From Chloroflexota bacterium (GTDB taxonomy: Bacteria > Chloroflexota > Anaerolineae > UBA1429), in NCBI GenBank assembly GCA_021372475.1, contig JAJFUJ010000062.1:1-45238 (forward strand): a stretch of 45,238 nucleotides of DNA. The letters run 5' to 3'. The notes under the pieces were generated by a model, which saw only the letters and a list, made by a program, of their open reading frames with translations, was not told the origin of the DNA and did no database searches. Below, piece after piece: positions 7,870 through 15,486 of the stretch; position 1 is the first letter of the stretch, and the number at the start of each line of letters is the position of its first letter. Position numbers and translations under genes: made by a program.

Positions 7870-8684
7870 TGGCGCGCCTCTTGACCAAGTTGGATTGCTT
7901 TTTCATAACACGCCCAGACTGCACTGGAGACGGCCGCACGGAAGCCGGCTTGCTCCAGTTGGTCGAGCGCCTCGGCTGTCGTGCCGCCTGGTGAGGTGAC
8001 CATATTCCGCAGCACAGCAGGATGTTGTTTTGAACCTTGGCCATAAGCCGCGGAACCGCGTACAGTCTGCCACACCAGCTTGAGTGCAATATCGCGGCTT
8101 AACCCCAGGTGCACCCCTGCATCGGCCAATGCTTCTACAAACAAAAAGACATAGGCCGGACCAGATCCGCTGATGGCAGTCGCCATATCAAGGTATTTCT
8201 CATCGGCAAGCTGTAGCTCTTCACCCAAAGATGCCAATATTGCCTTTGCCCAGGCTTGCTGCGCGGCCGACGTCTCTGGCGTGGCTACCCATACCGACAT
8301 CCCTTCGCCCGCCTGAGCAGGCGTATTCGGCATTATACGAATAATCGCCCGCGCCGGCAGAGCCTGGCTAATAACGGAAACCGGTAAGCCGGCTACAATC
8401 GAAAGCACCAGCGTGGACGGCTCGACCGCGGAGGCGATATCAGCCAATACTTCACGCGCGACTTGCGGCTTTACGGCCAGCAGAACAGCGTCCGCGCCGG
8501 CCAGCGCCATCTTGTTATCCTGAATTGCGTTGATGTGGTATCGCTCTTTCAGATAGGCGCATCGGTCAGCTAGCGGCTCACCTACAGCGATATCTGCGTA
8601 AGTAGCTATTCCCTTTGCAAGCACGCCTGCTAGGAACGCCTCTGCCATAACACCACCGCCGATTACTACCCATTTCTTAACCAT
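7866..8684 (-). CDS. proC: Pyrroline-5-carboxylate reductase
   Basis: This 272-residue enzyme performs the last step of proline synthesis, reducing pyrroline-5-carboxylate with NAD(P)H. The N-terminal Rossmann fold has WVVIGGGVMAEAF; RIMPNTPA lies near residue 117 and the active-site region SGSGPAYVFLFVEAL near 169. VTSPGGTTAEAL near 232 is the family C-terminal signature. It starts 18 bases after the yggS stop and overlaps yggT. Within this window it is the only proline synthesis gene. Confidence 0.97.
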   Translation of the reverse strand: MVKKWVVIGGGVMAEAFLAGVLAKGIATYADIAVGEPLADRCAYLKERYHINAIQDNKMALAGADAVLLAVKPQVAREVLADIASAVEPSTLVLSIVAGLPVSVISQALPARAIIRIMPNTPAQAGEGMSVWVATPETSAAQQAWAKAILASLGEELQLADEKYLDMATAISGSGPAYVFLFVEALADAGVHLGLSRDIALKLVWQTVRGSAAYGQGSKQHPAVLRNMVTSPGGTTAEALDQLEQAGFRAAVSSAVWACYEKAIQLGQEARQ

Positions 8685-8702
8685 ATTTATGTATACCAGC
8701 CT

Positions 8703-9428
8703 TTAATCGAAAATAGCTCTTCCAATACGCACCAACGTCGCGCCCTCCTCGGCCGCAATCTCAAAGTCATCCGTCATTCCCATAGATAAATCCGGGCCAA
8801 TAACACCTGGTATCTGTCGTTGCAGAAATGCTCGCAACTCGCGCAATCTGCTAAAGTAAGGCCGCGCTGCTTGAGGTTCATCCACAATGGGCGCCATAGT
8901 CATCAAGCCGCGCACCTGAAGGTGCTTGCATTCACCCAAATGCAGCAGTTCCTCTGCCAACGCCGGCCAACCCGGCTGCTCCCAGGCGTGAAAACCGTAT
9001 TTATTAGGCTCTCCTGAAACGTTGCACTCCAGCAACACAGGCAAAATCATGTCGCGCTGTGTTGCCTGAGCTTCCAGCTTGGTGGCCAGCACGAGAGAAT
9101 CAAGCGAGTGCAGCACCTGACAAAGCGACACGACATCACGCACCTTACGGCTCTGAAGATGCCCGATCATATGCCAGATTGGTGGTTCGCCTTGCCAACA
9201 TTGAGCCAGCGCCGGCACCTTGACCTGCAGCTCCTCCACTCGATTCTCGCCCAGATGCCGCACCCCGCAAGCACAAGCCGCGATAGTCTCCGGCAGGCTG
9301 CGCGTCTTACTCACGGCCACGAGCGTCACCTCGCTGCGCTGCCGACCGGCGCGCATACACGCCGCCGCAAGGCGTGCTTCCACACGCGCAAGGTTACCAG
9401 CAATTTTGCGGTTCAGCTCAGCAGCCAA
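8703..9428 (-). CDS. yggS: PLP homeostasis protein, YggS/PROSC family
   Basis: This PLP-binding TIM-barrel protein keeps free pyridoxal phosphate and amino acid pools balanced and is not known to be an enzyme. Visible motifs are LVAVSKTRS with the PLP-binding Lys near residue 40, HMIGHLQSRK, NVSGEPNKYGF, LMTMAP and the phosphate-binding LSMGMTDDFEIA near the C-terminus. Two TTG starts are possible. I prefer 9426-9428, which has AAAGGAT ten bases upstream and begins AAELNRKIAGNL as in homologues. The other (9456-9458) adds ten residues with a poor ribosome site. Confidence 0.93.
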   Translation of the reverse strand: MAAELNRKIAGNLARVEARLAAACMRAGRQRSEVTLVAVSKTRSLPETIAACACGVRHLGENRVEELQVKVPALAQCWQGEPPIWHMIGHLQSRKVRDVVSLCQVLHSLDSLVLATKLEAQATQRDMILPVLLECNVSGEPNKYGFHAWEQPGWPALAEELLHLGECKHLQVRGLMTMAPIVDEPQAARPYFSRLRELRAFLQRQIPGVIGPDLSMGMTDDFEIAAEEGATLVRIGRAIFD

Positions 9429-9475
9429 CTCACTGCCATCCTTTATTTGTACACGCAATAGAAAACAGCTCTAGT

Positions 9476-10261
9476 CTAGCGCAACCCGATAATCGCTCCA
9501 AAACGGCCGGTTCTCCCCCGGCTGCCGCGATGCGAAAAGAACTCTTGCTGATGACAGCATGTGCAGTAATCCGCCGTTTCGATCAAGCCCACCCCGCAGC
9601 GCAGCAATTGATTGTAGTTGGCCTGCCAAAGATCAAACTGTGCGTGGCCGCCAGGGTTTAAACTACTCAGCACCTGCTCTGCATCCGGCAGAGCGTCATG
9701 CACCAGCGCAACCACCTCGGGGCCAACTTCCATGCAGCAAGGGCCAATCGAAGGGCCGATTACTGCTCGCAAATCCTGAGGATACGCACCGAACTCGTCC
9801 TGCATTTTTTCGACTGCGGCTGCAGTTACCTGCCTGAGAGTGCCCTGCCAGCCAGCATGCGCCAACCCTACAGCCGCATGCAGCGGATCCCAGAGCAACA
9901 CAGGCACACAATCAGCAAAGCGCATCAACAGAAACGTACTCGGTGCATCGGTAACCAAAGCATCGCAATCGGGTATGACTGTCCCGCCATGCACACGCCC
10001 TACTCTGGCCGTGTGCCGCCCATGCACCTGGCGAGAAGTAACCACTTGGTCCGCAGAAATGCCCAGGGCGCCGAACATCAGCGCCGTATTTTGGGCCACG
10101 TTGTGCGGGTCGTCTCCGACCGTTGAGCCGATGTTCAAGCTGTCAAAAGGTATATCGGAAACTCCGCCCTGCCTTGTGAATATGGCGTCGGCGACTAATG
10201 TGCTATCCAGGGATGCAAACCGATAGTAACTGAGGCCGTTACGGCGTTCCTGATACATCAT
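9476..10261 (-). CDS. pgeF: Laccase-domain protein, peptidoglycan editing factor PgeF/YfiH family
   Basis: This 261-residue protein belongs to the multicopper-oxidase-like YfiH family, reported as a peptidoglycan editing factor and as a purine nucleoside phosphorylase/deaminase. Conserved blocks visible are SRQVHG near residue 77, ADCVPVLLWDP near 117, HAGWQGT near 135, IGPSIGPCCMEVG near 164 and CTCCHQQEFFSHRGS near 233. The last two hold the metal-binding Cys and His residues. It overlaps the radical SAM gene by four bases upstream and is followed by yggS, the usual neighbour. Confidence 0.93.
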   Translation of the reverse strand: MMYQERRNGLSYYRFASLDSTLVADAIFTRQGGVSDIPFDSLNIGSTVGDDPHNVAQNTALMFGALGISADQVVTSRQVHGRHTARVGRVHGGTVIPDCDALVTDAPSTFLLMRFADCVPVLLWDPLHAAVGLAHAGWQGTLRQVTAAAVEKMQDEFGAYPQDLRAVIGPSIGPCCMEVGPEVVALVHDALPDAEQVLSSLNPGGHAQFDLWQANYNQLLRCGVGLIETADYCTCCHQQEFFSHRGSRGRTGRFGAIIGLR

Positions 10262-11799
10262 CGCTGCGTTCCTTTGATAAACTGCCAGGGAAGCCCTTCG
10301 CCAACGCCCTTTGCACCCAGGTAAGTGGCAAGATCTAGGCCTCTTATCTGAGCAGCCTTTGCCAGAGAAGATCCGGAGGGATGATCCAGCGTCAGCATTA
10401 GCTCACCTAACGTGCGGTCACCCCTGGCCAGCAGCGCCTGAGTAACCGACTCTCTGACGGATTCGGCGCGCAAGGTGATACGTTCGGCTGCGCAGGCATT
10501 CCTTAACCAATTGTATGCAGCATTCAACTCATCCGTGGGAGCCATTGCCTGGCGCTGCCAGACGGTATGCGCTTTGGGCACAAACGGCGTGATATTTACG
10601 ATAACATTGTGTCCGGAATTCCGCCGGACCAAGCCGGTTAACCTGACCAGCTCAGCGAGATCGCCCTCGGTCTCGCCCGGGAGCCCCACCATAAAATACA
10701 GTTTGATAACCTCAAAGGGATACTGAGCAGTCATGCGAGCTGCCCGTAGAATATCATCCTGGTTTATGCCTTTATGCATACCCTGGCGCAGCCGTTCAGA
10801 GCCGGCCTCAGGGGCCAGGGTAATGGTGCGCTCACCGCTTGCGGCAAGCGCAGCCAGTAGTTTATCCGTGAGAGTATTCATGCGCAGCGATGATACCGAC
10901 AAACGCGCACCCAACGCGGACGTCCTGTCGAGCAGCTCCTCCATACGGCTGTAGTCGGATACAGCAGCCGCCACCAGGCCGATACGCTGACCGTTTTTCA
11001 CGCCGAACTCGACCTGCTGCATGATCTGGTCGAGGCTGCGCTCGCGCTGCGGCAGATACCAGCAGCCGGCCAGGCAAAATCGACAGGCATGCTCGCAGCC
11101 GCGCGATATCTCAATCAGGTGAAGATCGCCGAACTCGGCTTGAGGACAACGAACTGTTGAAGCTACCATAAATTCGTCCAGATTTGGCTGGAGCAACCGC
11201 TGGATGGATTGACCGTGATACCGACTAGGCACATAAAGGCCCGGCAGAGCGGACAATGCGTCCAGAGTCCTGGCGCGCCCTTCGGGCAGACGCTCGACGA
11301 GGATATTGGCAAGCTGGTTGAGAACCGGTTCGAGCTCGCCAACCACGACGGCGTCCGCAAGCAGAGCGAGTGGTTCAGGGTTAGCGGATACCGCTGGCCC
11401 CCCTAGAATGACCAGCGGAACGCCTTCCTCCCGTTCAGCAGCCCGCAGCGGAATCCCGGCCTGCCGCAGCATCGAGACCAGGTTAAAGTAATCCATCTCG
11501 AACGAGAGCGACACAGCCAGTACTGCTGCCTCGCGCAGTGGACGCTGTGATTCGAGCGTTACTGGGGGCGAACTCGGCTTGGGCGACTTGCTCAGCCATG
11601 CGAAGGAGCGCTCACAGGCGATGCCGGGAATACCATTAAACCAATGGTAAAGGCTGTGCATCGCCAGGCTGGACATGCCCACGGCATAGCTGTTGGCATA
11701 AGTCAAGACTAGTGGCAGTTTGCCGCCCCAATCCCGTACCAGCGCCCCTTTTTCGGTCGCTAACAGCTTTTTCGCTTGCTGGATGGCTTGCCAGCTCAT
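10258..11799 (-). CDS. Radical SAM protein with N-terminal B12-binding-like domain
   Basis: About 513 residues. The N-terminal ~200 residues look like a B12-binding Rossmann region (DYFNLVSMLRQAGIPLRA, VILGGPAVSANPEPLA). The radical SAM core follows with SRGCEHACRFC near residue 235, giving the CxxxCxxC [4Fe-4S] ligands, and later the APEAGSERLR and KLYFMVGLPGET blocks. The family resembles uncharacterised radical SAM proteins related to RNA-modifying or methylthiolating enzymes, but the substrate is unknown. I set the start at the ATG of 11797-11799, because AGGTG lies nine bases upstream; a GTG four codons earlier is possible. It is first in the pgeF-yggS-proC-yggT operon and is divergent from rnpB. 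Confidence 0.82.
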   Translation of the reverse strand: MSWQAIQQAKKLLATEKGALVRDWGGKLPLVLTYANSYAVGMSSLAMHSLYHWFNGIPGIACERSFAWLSKSPKPSSPPVTLESQRPLREAAVLAVSLSFEMDYFNLVSMLRQAGIPLRAAEREEGVPLVILGGPAVSANPEPLALLADAVVVGELEPVLNQLANILVERLPEGRARTLDALSALPGLYVPSRYHGQSIQRLLQPNLDEFMVASTVRCPQAEFGDLHLIEISRGCEHACRFCLAGCWYLPQRERSLDQIMQQVEFGVKNGQRIGLVAAAVSDYSRMEELLDRTSALGARLSVSSLRMNTLTDKLLAALAASGERTITLAPEAGSERLRQGMHKGINQDDILRAARMTAQYPFEVIKLYFMVGLPGETEGDLAELVRLTGLVRRNSGHNVIVNITPFVPKAHTVWQRQAMAPTDELNAAYNWLRNACAAERITLRAESVRESVTQALLARGDRTLGELMLTLDHPSGSSLAKAAQIRGLDLATYLGAKGVGEGLPWQFIKGTQR

Positions 11800-11931
11800 A
11801 TGGTTTTGCACCTGATAATGCTAACTAGCCTGATGATGATACTGCCCTTTCCAGGTAAGCCCAAATTGTCAGCCGTAGCTAACACAGAGCAGGTACACTA
11901 TGCACAATGGCAGGCGATGGCAGGGTTTATT

Positions 11932-11960
11932 TTGACACATTATTCTCATTCTGATATTAT
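11932..11960 (+). promoter_or_regulatory. Sigma-70 promoter of the RNase P RNA gene
   Basis: TTGACA (11932-11937) and TATTAT (11955-11960) are spaced by exactly 17 bases. The predicted first transcribed base, seven bases after the -10, falls at 11967, which is the first base of the RNA's closing stem. This is the best-supported promoter in the window. Confidence 0.85.
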
Positions 11961-11966
11961 CAAATA

Positions 11967-12343
11967 GAGTGGGCCAGGCGATCGCGAGCTCGTAAGAGCT
12001 CGAGGAAAGTCCGAACTCCGCAGAGCACGATGCTGGGCAACACCCAGGCGAGGCAACTCGACGGAAAGTGCAACAGAAAACCAGTAGCCGTGGCGGAAGC
12101 AATTTCGTCAGGGTCACAGTGAAACGGCGGTGTAAGAGACCACCAGCAGCTCAGGTGACTGAGCTGGCTCGGCAAACCCCTTCGGGAGCAAGATCAAGCA
12201 AGAGGCGGGGATGGTTCGCCACCCAAAGGGCTGCTCGCTCAAAGCCTCGGGTAGATCGCTAGAGACAGCGAGTGATTGCTGTCGTAGAGAGATGATCGCC
12301 ACCCTGCTCGGCAGGGAACAGAATTCGGCTTATCGGCCCACTC
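11967..12343 (+). ncRNA. rnpB: RNase P RNA
   Basis: RNase P RNA is the catalytic RNA that removes 5' leaders from tRNA precursors. The conserved P4-region block GAGGAAAGTCCGAACTC lies at about 12000, GTAAGAGACCACCAGC at about 12132, and the 3' conserved block ACAGAATTCGGCTTAT at about 12319-12334. The ends are set by a perfect nine-base closing pair: GAGTGGGCC (11967-11975) with GGCCCACTC (12335-12343). The length of ~377 bases fits the ancestral A-type RNA. No clear terminator with a T tract follows, so read-through toward the ferritin-like gene is possible. Confidence 0.95.
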
Positions 12344-12378
12344 GCAGACCCAGCAGAAATGGTAGGCAGATGTTTCGG

Positions 12379-12407
12379 TTGACTATTCTTAAGTATTATG
12401 ATATATT
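12379..12407 (+). promoter_or_regulatory. Sigma-70 promoter of the ferritin/encapsulin island
   Basis: TTGACT (12379-12384) and TATATT (12402-12407) are spaced by 17 bases, each matching 5 of 6. The predicted transcript starts near 12414 and has a leader of about 104 bases before the first ferritin-like gene. Confidence 0.75.
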
Positions 12408-12417
12408 AGATAAGGAT

Positions 12418-12474
12418 ATGCAGCAGCTACCCAACTCCGGTGAGGGTATTGACGATAAGAGACTGGTAGCTTAG
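12418..12474 (+). other. Possible near-leaderless 18-codon reading frame and 7-bp stem in the island's 5' leader
   Basis: An ATG at 12418-12420 begins only ~4 bases after the predicted transcript start and runs 18 codons to TAG. AGCTACC (12425-12431) can pair with GGTAGCT (12465-12471), so a stem would span most of the frame. There is no good ribosome site except AAGG immediately upstream. It may be a regulatory leader or chance. Confidence 0.25.
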
Positions 12475-12517
12475 AATATCAAGTAAGCAACCGAGCTAAC
12501 AAGGAGAAAGTGAGAGA

Positions 12518-12988
12518 ATGTCAACAGCTACTAATCCGTTACAATCCATTATTCACACCGCTATTCAGCGCGAAATCGATGCACATGCGCTGTACACCAA
12601 CGCTGCTAAAATAGCAGCTACGCCGCACGCCCGTGATTTACTGCTGGATATGGCCGCTCAGGAATTGGGGCACCGTAACCGCCTCGAAGCCATGCTCAAA
12701 GGTGACACATTCAAAATTCTTACTAGAAAACAGCAAAAGCAGGTTGTCGACCTCAAGATCACAGATTATTTGGTTGAGGAACCGCTGAGCGCAGATTCGG
12801 ACCTGCAGGCGATTCTCATCATTGCAGGCAAACGCGAAAAGAGCAGCTTTGAGCTCTATTCGGCCTTGGCGCGCGTTGCCGGTGATGCGGATACCGTCAA
12901 GCTGTTCGAGTTCCTGGCTAATGAGGAATTAACGCACAAGCGCCGCGTTGAGATGATGTACGACGAGCTTGTCTACCAGGAAAATTAA
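12518..12988 (+). CDS. Ferritin-like (rubrerythrin-type) diiron protein
   Basis: This 156-residue four-helix bundle has a full set of diiron ligands: E19 (EIDAHALY), E49xxH52, E106 and E136xxH139. Rubrerythrin-like proteins reduce peroxide or oxidise iron. This one lacks its own rubredoxin domain, but a separate rubredoxin gene starts 26 bases downstream, so electron donation by that protein is likely. AAGGAG sits 12-17 bases before the ATG. It heads a run of iron and redox genes reaching to 20563. It has no encapsulin cargo tail (ends YDELVYQEN). Confidence 0.92.
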   Translation: MSTATNPLQSIIHTAIQREIDAHALYTNAAKIAATPHARDLLLDMAAQELGHRNRLEAMLKGDTFKILTRKQQKQVVDLKITDYLVEEPLSADSDLQAILIIAGKREKSSFELYSALARVAGDADTVKLFEFLANEELTHKRRVEMMYDELVYQEN

Positions 12989-13014
12989 TCCCCATCAGAA
13001 ACAGGGAGGCCAAA

Positions 13015-13179
13015 ATGACCAAGTATGAGTGTTTAGTGTGCGGCTACGTCTATGATCCTGCGGTAGGCGACCCCGATAACGGTGTTGCTGCCGGGACCGC
13101 TTTCGAGAATTTGCCGGAAGACTGGGTTTGCCCAGAGTGCGGCGCAGCCAAGGATATGTTCGAGAAAATGGAAGGTTAG
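13015..13179 (+). CDS. Rubredoxin
   Basis: This 54-residue protein carries the single Fe(Cys)4 site: C6 and C9 in ECLVCGY and C39 and C42 in [10 protein letters not shown]. The [12 protein letters not shown] and FENLPEDW stretches are typical of rubredoxins. It transfers single electrons in the cytoplasm and would link the flavoprotein downstream to the rubrerythrin-type proteins around it. A GGGAGG ribosome site (13004-13009) precedes the ATG. A GC-rich hairpin lies between it and the reductase gene. Confidence 0.97.
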   Translation: MTKYECLVCGYVYDPAVGDPDNGVAAGTAFENLPEDWVCPECGAAKDMFEKMEG

Positions 13180-13225
13180 CCCGATAAGCTAACACGTACG
13201 GTAGAGCTGAGCAGTTTTATAGATA

Positions 13226-13261
13226 CCTGGAATCCAGGCCGGCTTTACGGATCGCCGGCCT
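13226..13261 (+). other. Mutually exclusive hairpins between rubredoxin and reductase genes
   Basis: CCTGG (13226-13230) can pair with CCAGG (13234-13238). Alternatively AGGCCGGC (13236-13243) pairs perfectly with GCCGGCCT (13254-13261) around a 10-base loop. The two share bases 13236-13238. No T tract follows, so a simple terminator is unlikely; an RNA-processing or stability element is possible. Confidence 0.45.
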
Positions 13262-13291
13262 AGTTATCTCTCAATATGCCGAGGTGCCTGC

Positions 13292-14497
13292 ATGAAGTTG
13301 GTAATTGTTGGAAATGGAATCGCTGGTACAACTTCAGCGCGCCTTGTCACTGAAAGAGATGCCTCTGTGGATGTTGAGGTATTTACCGATGAGCCATATC
13401 TGTATTACCCCCGCCCGAAACTGATCGATTTCTTAGCCGGTAAAGTGGAAACCTCTGCAATGCCACAGTACGGCGAGGACTGGTACCAAAAACGCGGCAT
13501 TCGCGTCCATTTAGGCAAGCGCGTCACTAGCATTGCAGCGGATACGCATCAAATCACCCTCCATGACGGAACTAGCGTCAAGTATGACTGTCTGCTGCTG
13601 GCAAATGGTGCATCCAGTTATATCCCGCAGATTGCCGGCGCTGAGCTTGGTATCCTTTCGCTGCGCACGCTGCAGGACGCCCTTAGCCTCAAAAAACAAG
13701 CACAGGCTGCTGAGCATGCCGTTATCCTCGGCGGAGGATTGTTGGGCCTTGACTTGGCGATGGCTCTCAAAGAGAATGGCTCAGAAGTCACCGTTGTAGA
13801 GATGATGCAGTGGCTGCTGCCACGCCAACTCGATGAGCAGGGGGCCAGCGCGTTGACTGCCCTCCTCACCCGCAGGGGATTGCGCATCATTACCAATGAC
13901 CAATGCGTTGAGGTAAAAGGGAATGGCCATGCCGAGCAGGTTATGCTCAAAAGCGGCATCTCCTTGCCAGCCGAACTGGTCGCGGTCTCAGCAGGCGTCC
14001 GTCCGAATATCCAACTCGCGCAGGCTGCCGGCTTAACCTGTAGTCGAGGGGTCGTGGTCGACGACTATATGCGTACCAGTGCGCCCGACATTTTTGCGGT
14101 CGGCGATATTGCAGAGCACAACAAGTGTGTCTTTGGCATTATCCCGGTTGCCCTGGCCCAAGCAAGAATAGGCGCTGCTGCTTTATGCGGCGATTTAACG
14201 AGCCCTTATCAGATGGTTGCCCCAAGCACGACGCTTAAAGTCACGGGGATTGACTTGGCTTCCATCGGCGAAGTTAATCCCGAGGCGCCAGGTTATAGCG
14301 AAATACGTGAGCGGGATGATGCGGCGGGCATTTACAAGAAGCTTGTCATCCGCAACGGCATTGTAGTTGGAGCCATTTTGCTGGGCGACCGAGCCAATGT
14401 GCGCAGCATCAATACCCTTATAGAAAGAAAGATACGAATTACTGGGCAGGAAAATCGACTTTTGGAGCCAGACCTGAATATTGCAAGTCTGAGTTGA
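13292..14497 (+). CDS. FAD-dependent NAD(P)H oxidoreductase, rubredoxin-reductase-like
   Basis: This 401-residue two-dinucleotide-domain flavoprotein has an FAD Rossmann fold at the N-terminus (VGNGIAGTTSA), an NAD(P)H-binding GGGLLGLDLA near residue 147, and FAD-binding DIFAVGDIAE near residue 270. It resembles rubredoxin, nitric oxide reductase or nitrite reductase-type reductases (NorW/NirB N-part). With rubredoxin 112 bases upstream, the natural reading is NAD(P)H:rubredoxin reductase. The C-terminus ends in LNIASLS, which resembles an encapsulin cargo-loading peptide (consensus about L-x-[IV]-G-S-L). That makes the enzyme a candidate second cargo. GAGGTG precedes the ATG, and the encapsulin cargo gene follows after 26 bases. 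Confidence 0.9.
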   Translation: MKLVIVGNGIAGTTSARLVTERDASVDVEVFTDEPYLYYPRPKLIDFLAGKVETSAMPQYGEDWYQKRGIRVHLGKRVTSIAADTHQITLHDGTSVKYDCLLLANGASSYIPQIAGAELGILSLRTLQDALSLKKQAQAAEHAVILGGGLLGLDLAMALKENGSEVTVVEMMQWLLPRQLDEQGASALTALLTRRGLRIITNDQCVEVKGNGHAEQVMLKSGISLPAELVAVSAGVRPNIQLAQAAGLTCSRGVVVDDYMRTSAPDIFAVGDIAEHNKCVFGIIPVALAQARIGAAALCGDLTSPYQMVAPSTTLKVTGIDLASIGEVNPEAPGYSEIRERDDAAGIYKKLVIRNGIVVGAILLGDRANVRSINTLIERKIRITGQENRLLEPDLNIASLS

Positions 14498-14523
14498 TAT
14501 TGGCATCATAAGGGGAGGTGAAT

Positions 14524-15459
14524 ATGACGAATCCAGAGATCATCGAATTATTACAGCAGGATATTCGAGGTGAACATCAAGCCATCGTGATGTATTTGAT
14601 GCATGCTTATGAAGTCGGCGAAAGTGGTCTGGCTGCAGAAATCGAAGCGATCGCCCGCGAAGAAATGCGGCATTTGGATTGGCTCGCAGATATTATCACT
14701 GGTCTCGGCGGGGAACCTAACATGGAGCCGGTTCCACCCGACTTCACAGCGGCTCCCCTAAACGAGCAGATGCTCAAGGATGTCGCCCTGGAAGAGGGGG
14801 CAGCTGCGCAATACCGCGAGCATATTGAGGCCATCGATGTTCCGGATATTCGCTTGCTCTTATCCCGGATTTTGCACGACGAGCTCGCCCATCACGGGAT
14901 GTTCGTCAAGTTTGTCGATGAAGTCAGCGAGATGACCAGTGTTATCGAAAAGGCTAACGCCGAAGGCGCCACGCTGGAACCGCGCACTGCGGATATCCTC
15001 AAGCAGGGCGTCCGCCACGAATATACCGTCACCTTGCAGTATCTCTTCCACGGTTTTATGACGAAGGACAAAGACTTGGCCGAAGATTGGCAGAATATCG
15101 CCATCAACGAAATGCAGCACATGGGCTGGCTATCCGAAGCGCTCACAGCCCGCGGCGGCCGGCCAGATTTTACGCATACCCCTTTGGTCCTCACCCCGGA
15201 TGCAGAGACAAACCTCAAGGCAGATATCGCTGTTGAACGCGATGTAACCAAGACGTACTCCCGGCATATTCCTGAAGTCGAGGACCCCGGCCTGGCAGAA
15301 CTGCTGGAGCGCATTCGTGACCATGAGATATATCATGACAATCAGTTCAGCGGATTGCTGGACCAAGTTGAGGATGAGGAACATACTGCTGGATGCCAGC
15401 CGGATACAGCAGCTCCATCCACCACAAAAAAGATCCCGACCGTCGGTAGCCTAAAGTAA
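14524..15459 (+). CDS. Tandem ferritin-like protein with encapsulin cargo-loading peptide
   Basis: This 311-residue protein is two four-helix ferritin-like domains in one chain. Domain 1 (about 1-135) has E17, E47xxH50, E91 and E120xxH123. Domain 2 (about 155-285) has E166, E196xxH199, E238 and E268xxH271. Both diiron sites look complete. A flexible tail follows (DTAAPSTTKK) and ends IPTVGSLK (304-311), nearly the TVGSL cargo-loading peptide of Myxococcus encapsulin cargo. Classic encapsulated ferritins are ~100-residue half-bundles, so this fused form is different. It would store iron or remove peroxide inside the shell encoded 27 bases downstream. The start ATG (14524) has AGGGGAGG upstream; an earlier in-frame GTG lies inside that ribosome site. 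Confidence 0.92.
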   Translation: MTNPEIIELLQQDIRGEHQAIVMYLMHAYEVGESGLAAEIEAIAREEMRHLDWLADIITGLGGEPNMEPVPPDFTAAPLNEQMLKDVALEEGAAAQYREHIEAIDVPDIRLLLSRILHDELAHHGMFVKFVDEVSEMTSVIEKANAEGATLEPRTADILKQGVRHEYTVTLQYLFHGFMTKDKDLAEDWQNIAINEMQHMGWLSEALTARGGRPDFTHTPLVLTPDAETNLKADIAVERDVTKTYSRHIPEVEDPGLAELLERIRDHEIYHDNQFSGLLDQVEDEEHTAGCQPDTAAPSTTKKIPTVGSLK

Positions 15460-15486
15460 CTAGTTGAGTCATTGCAGGAGGATAAA

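Noticed and set aside
14892-15314. Long open frame on the minus strand across the encapsulin cargo gene
   Set aside because: It is antisense to a gene with complete ferritin ligands, has no ribosome site and looks like a shadow of codon bias.
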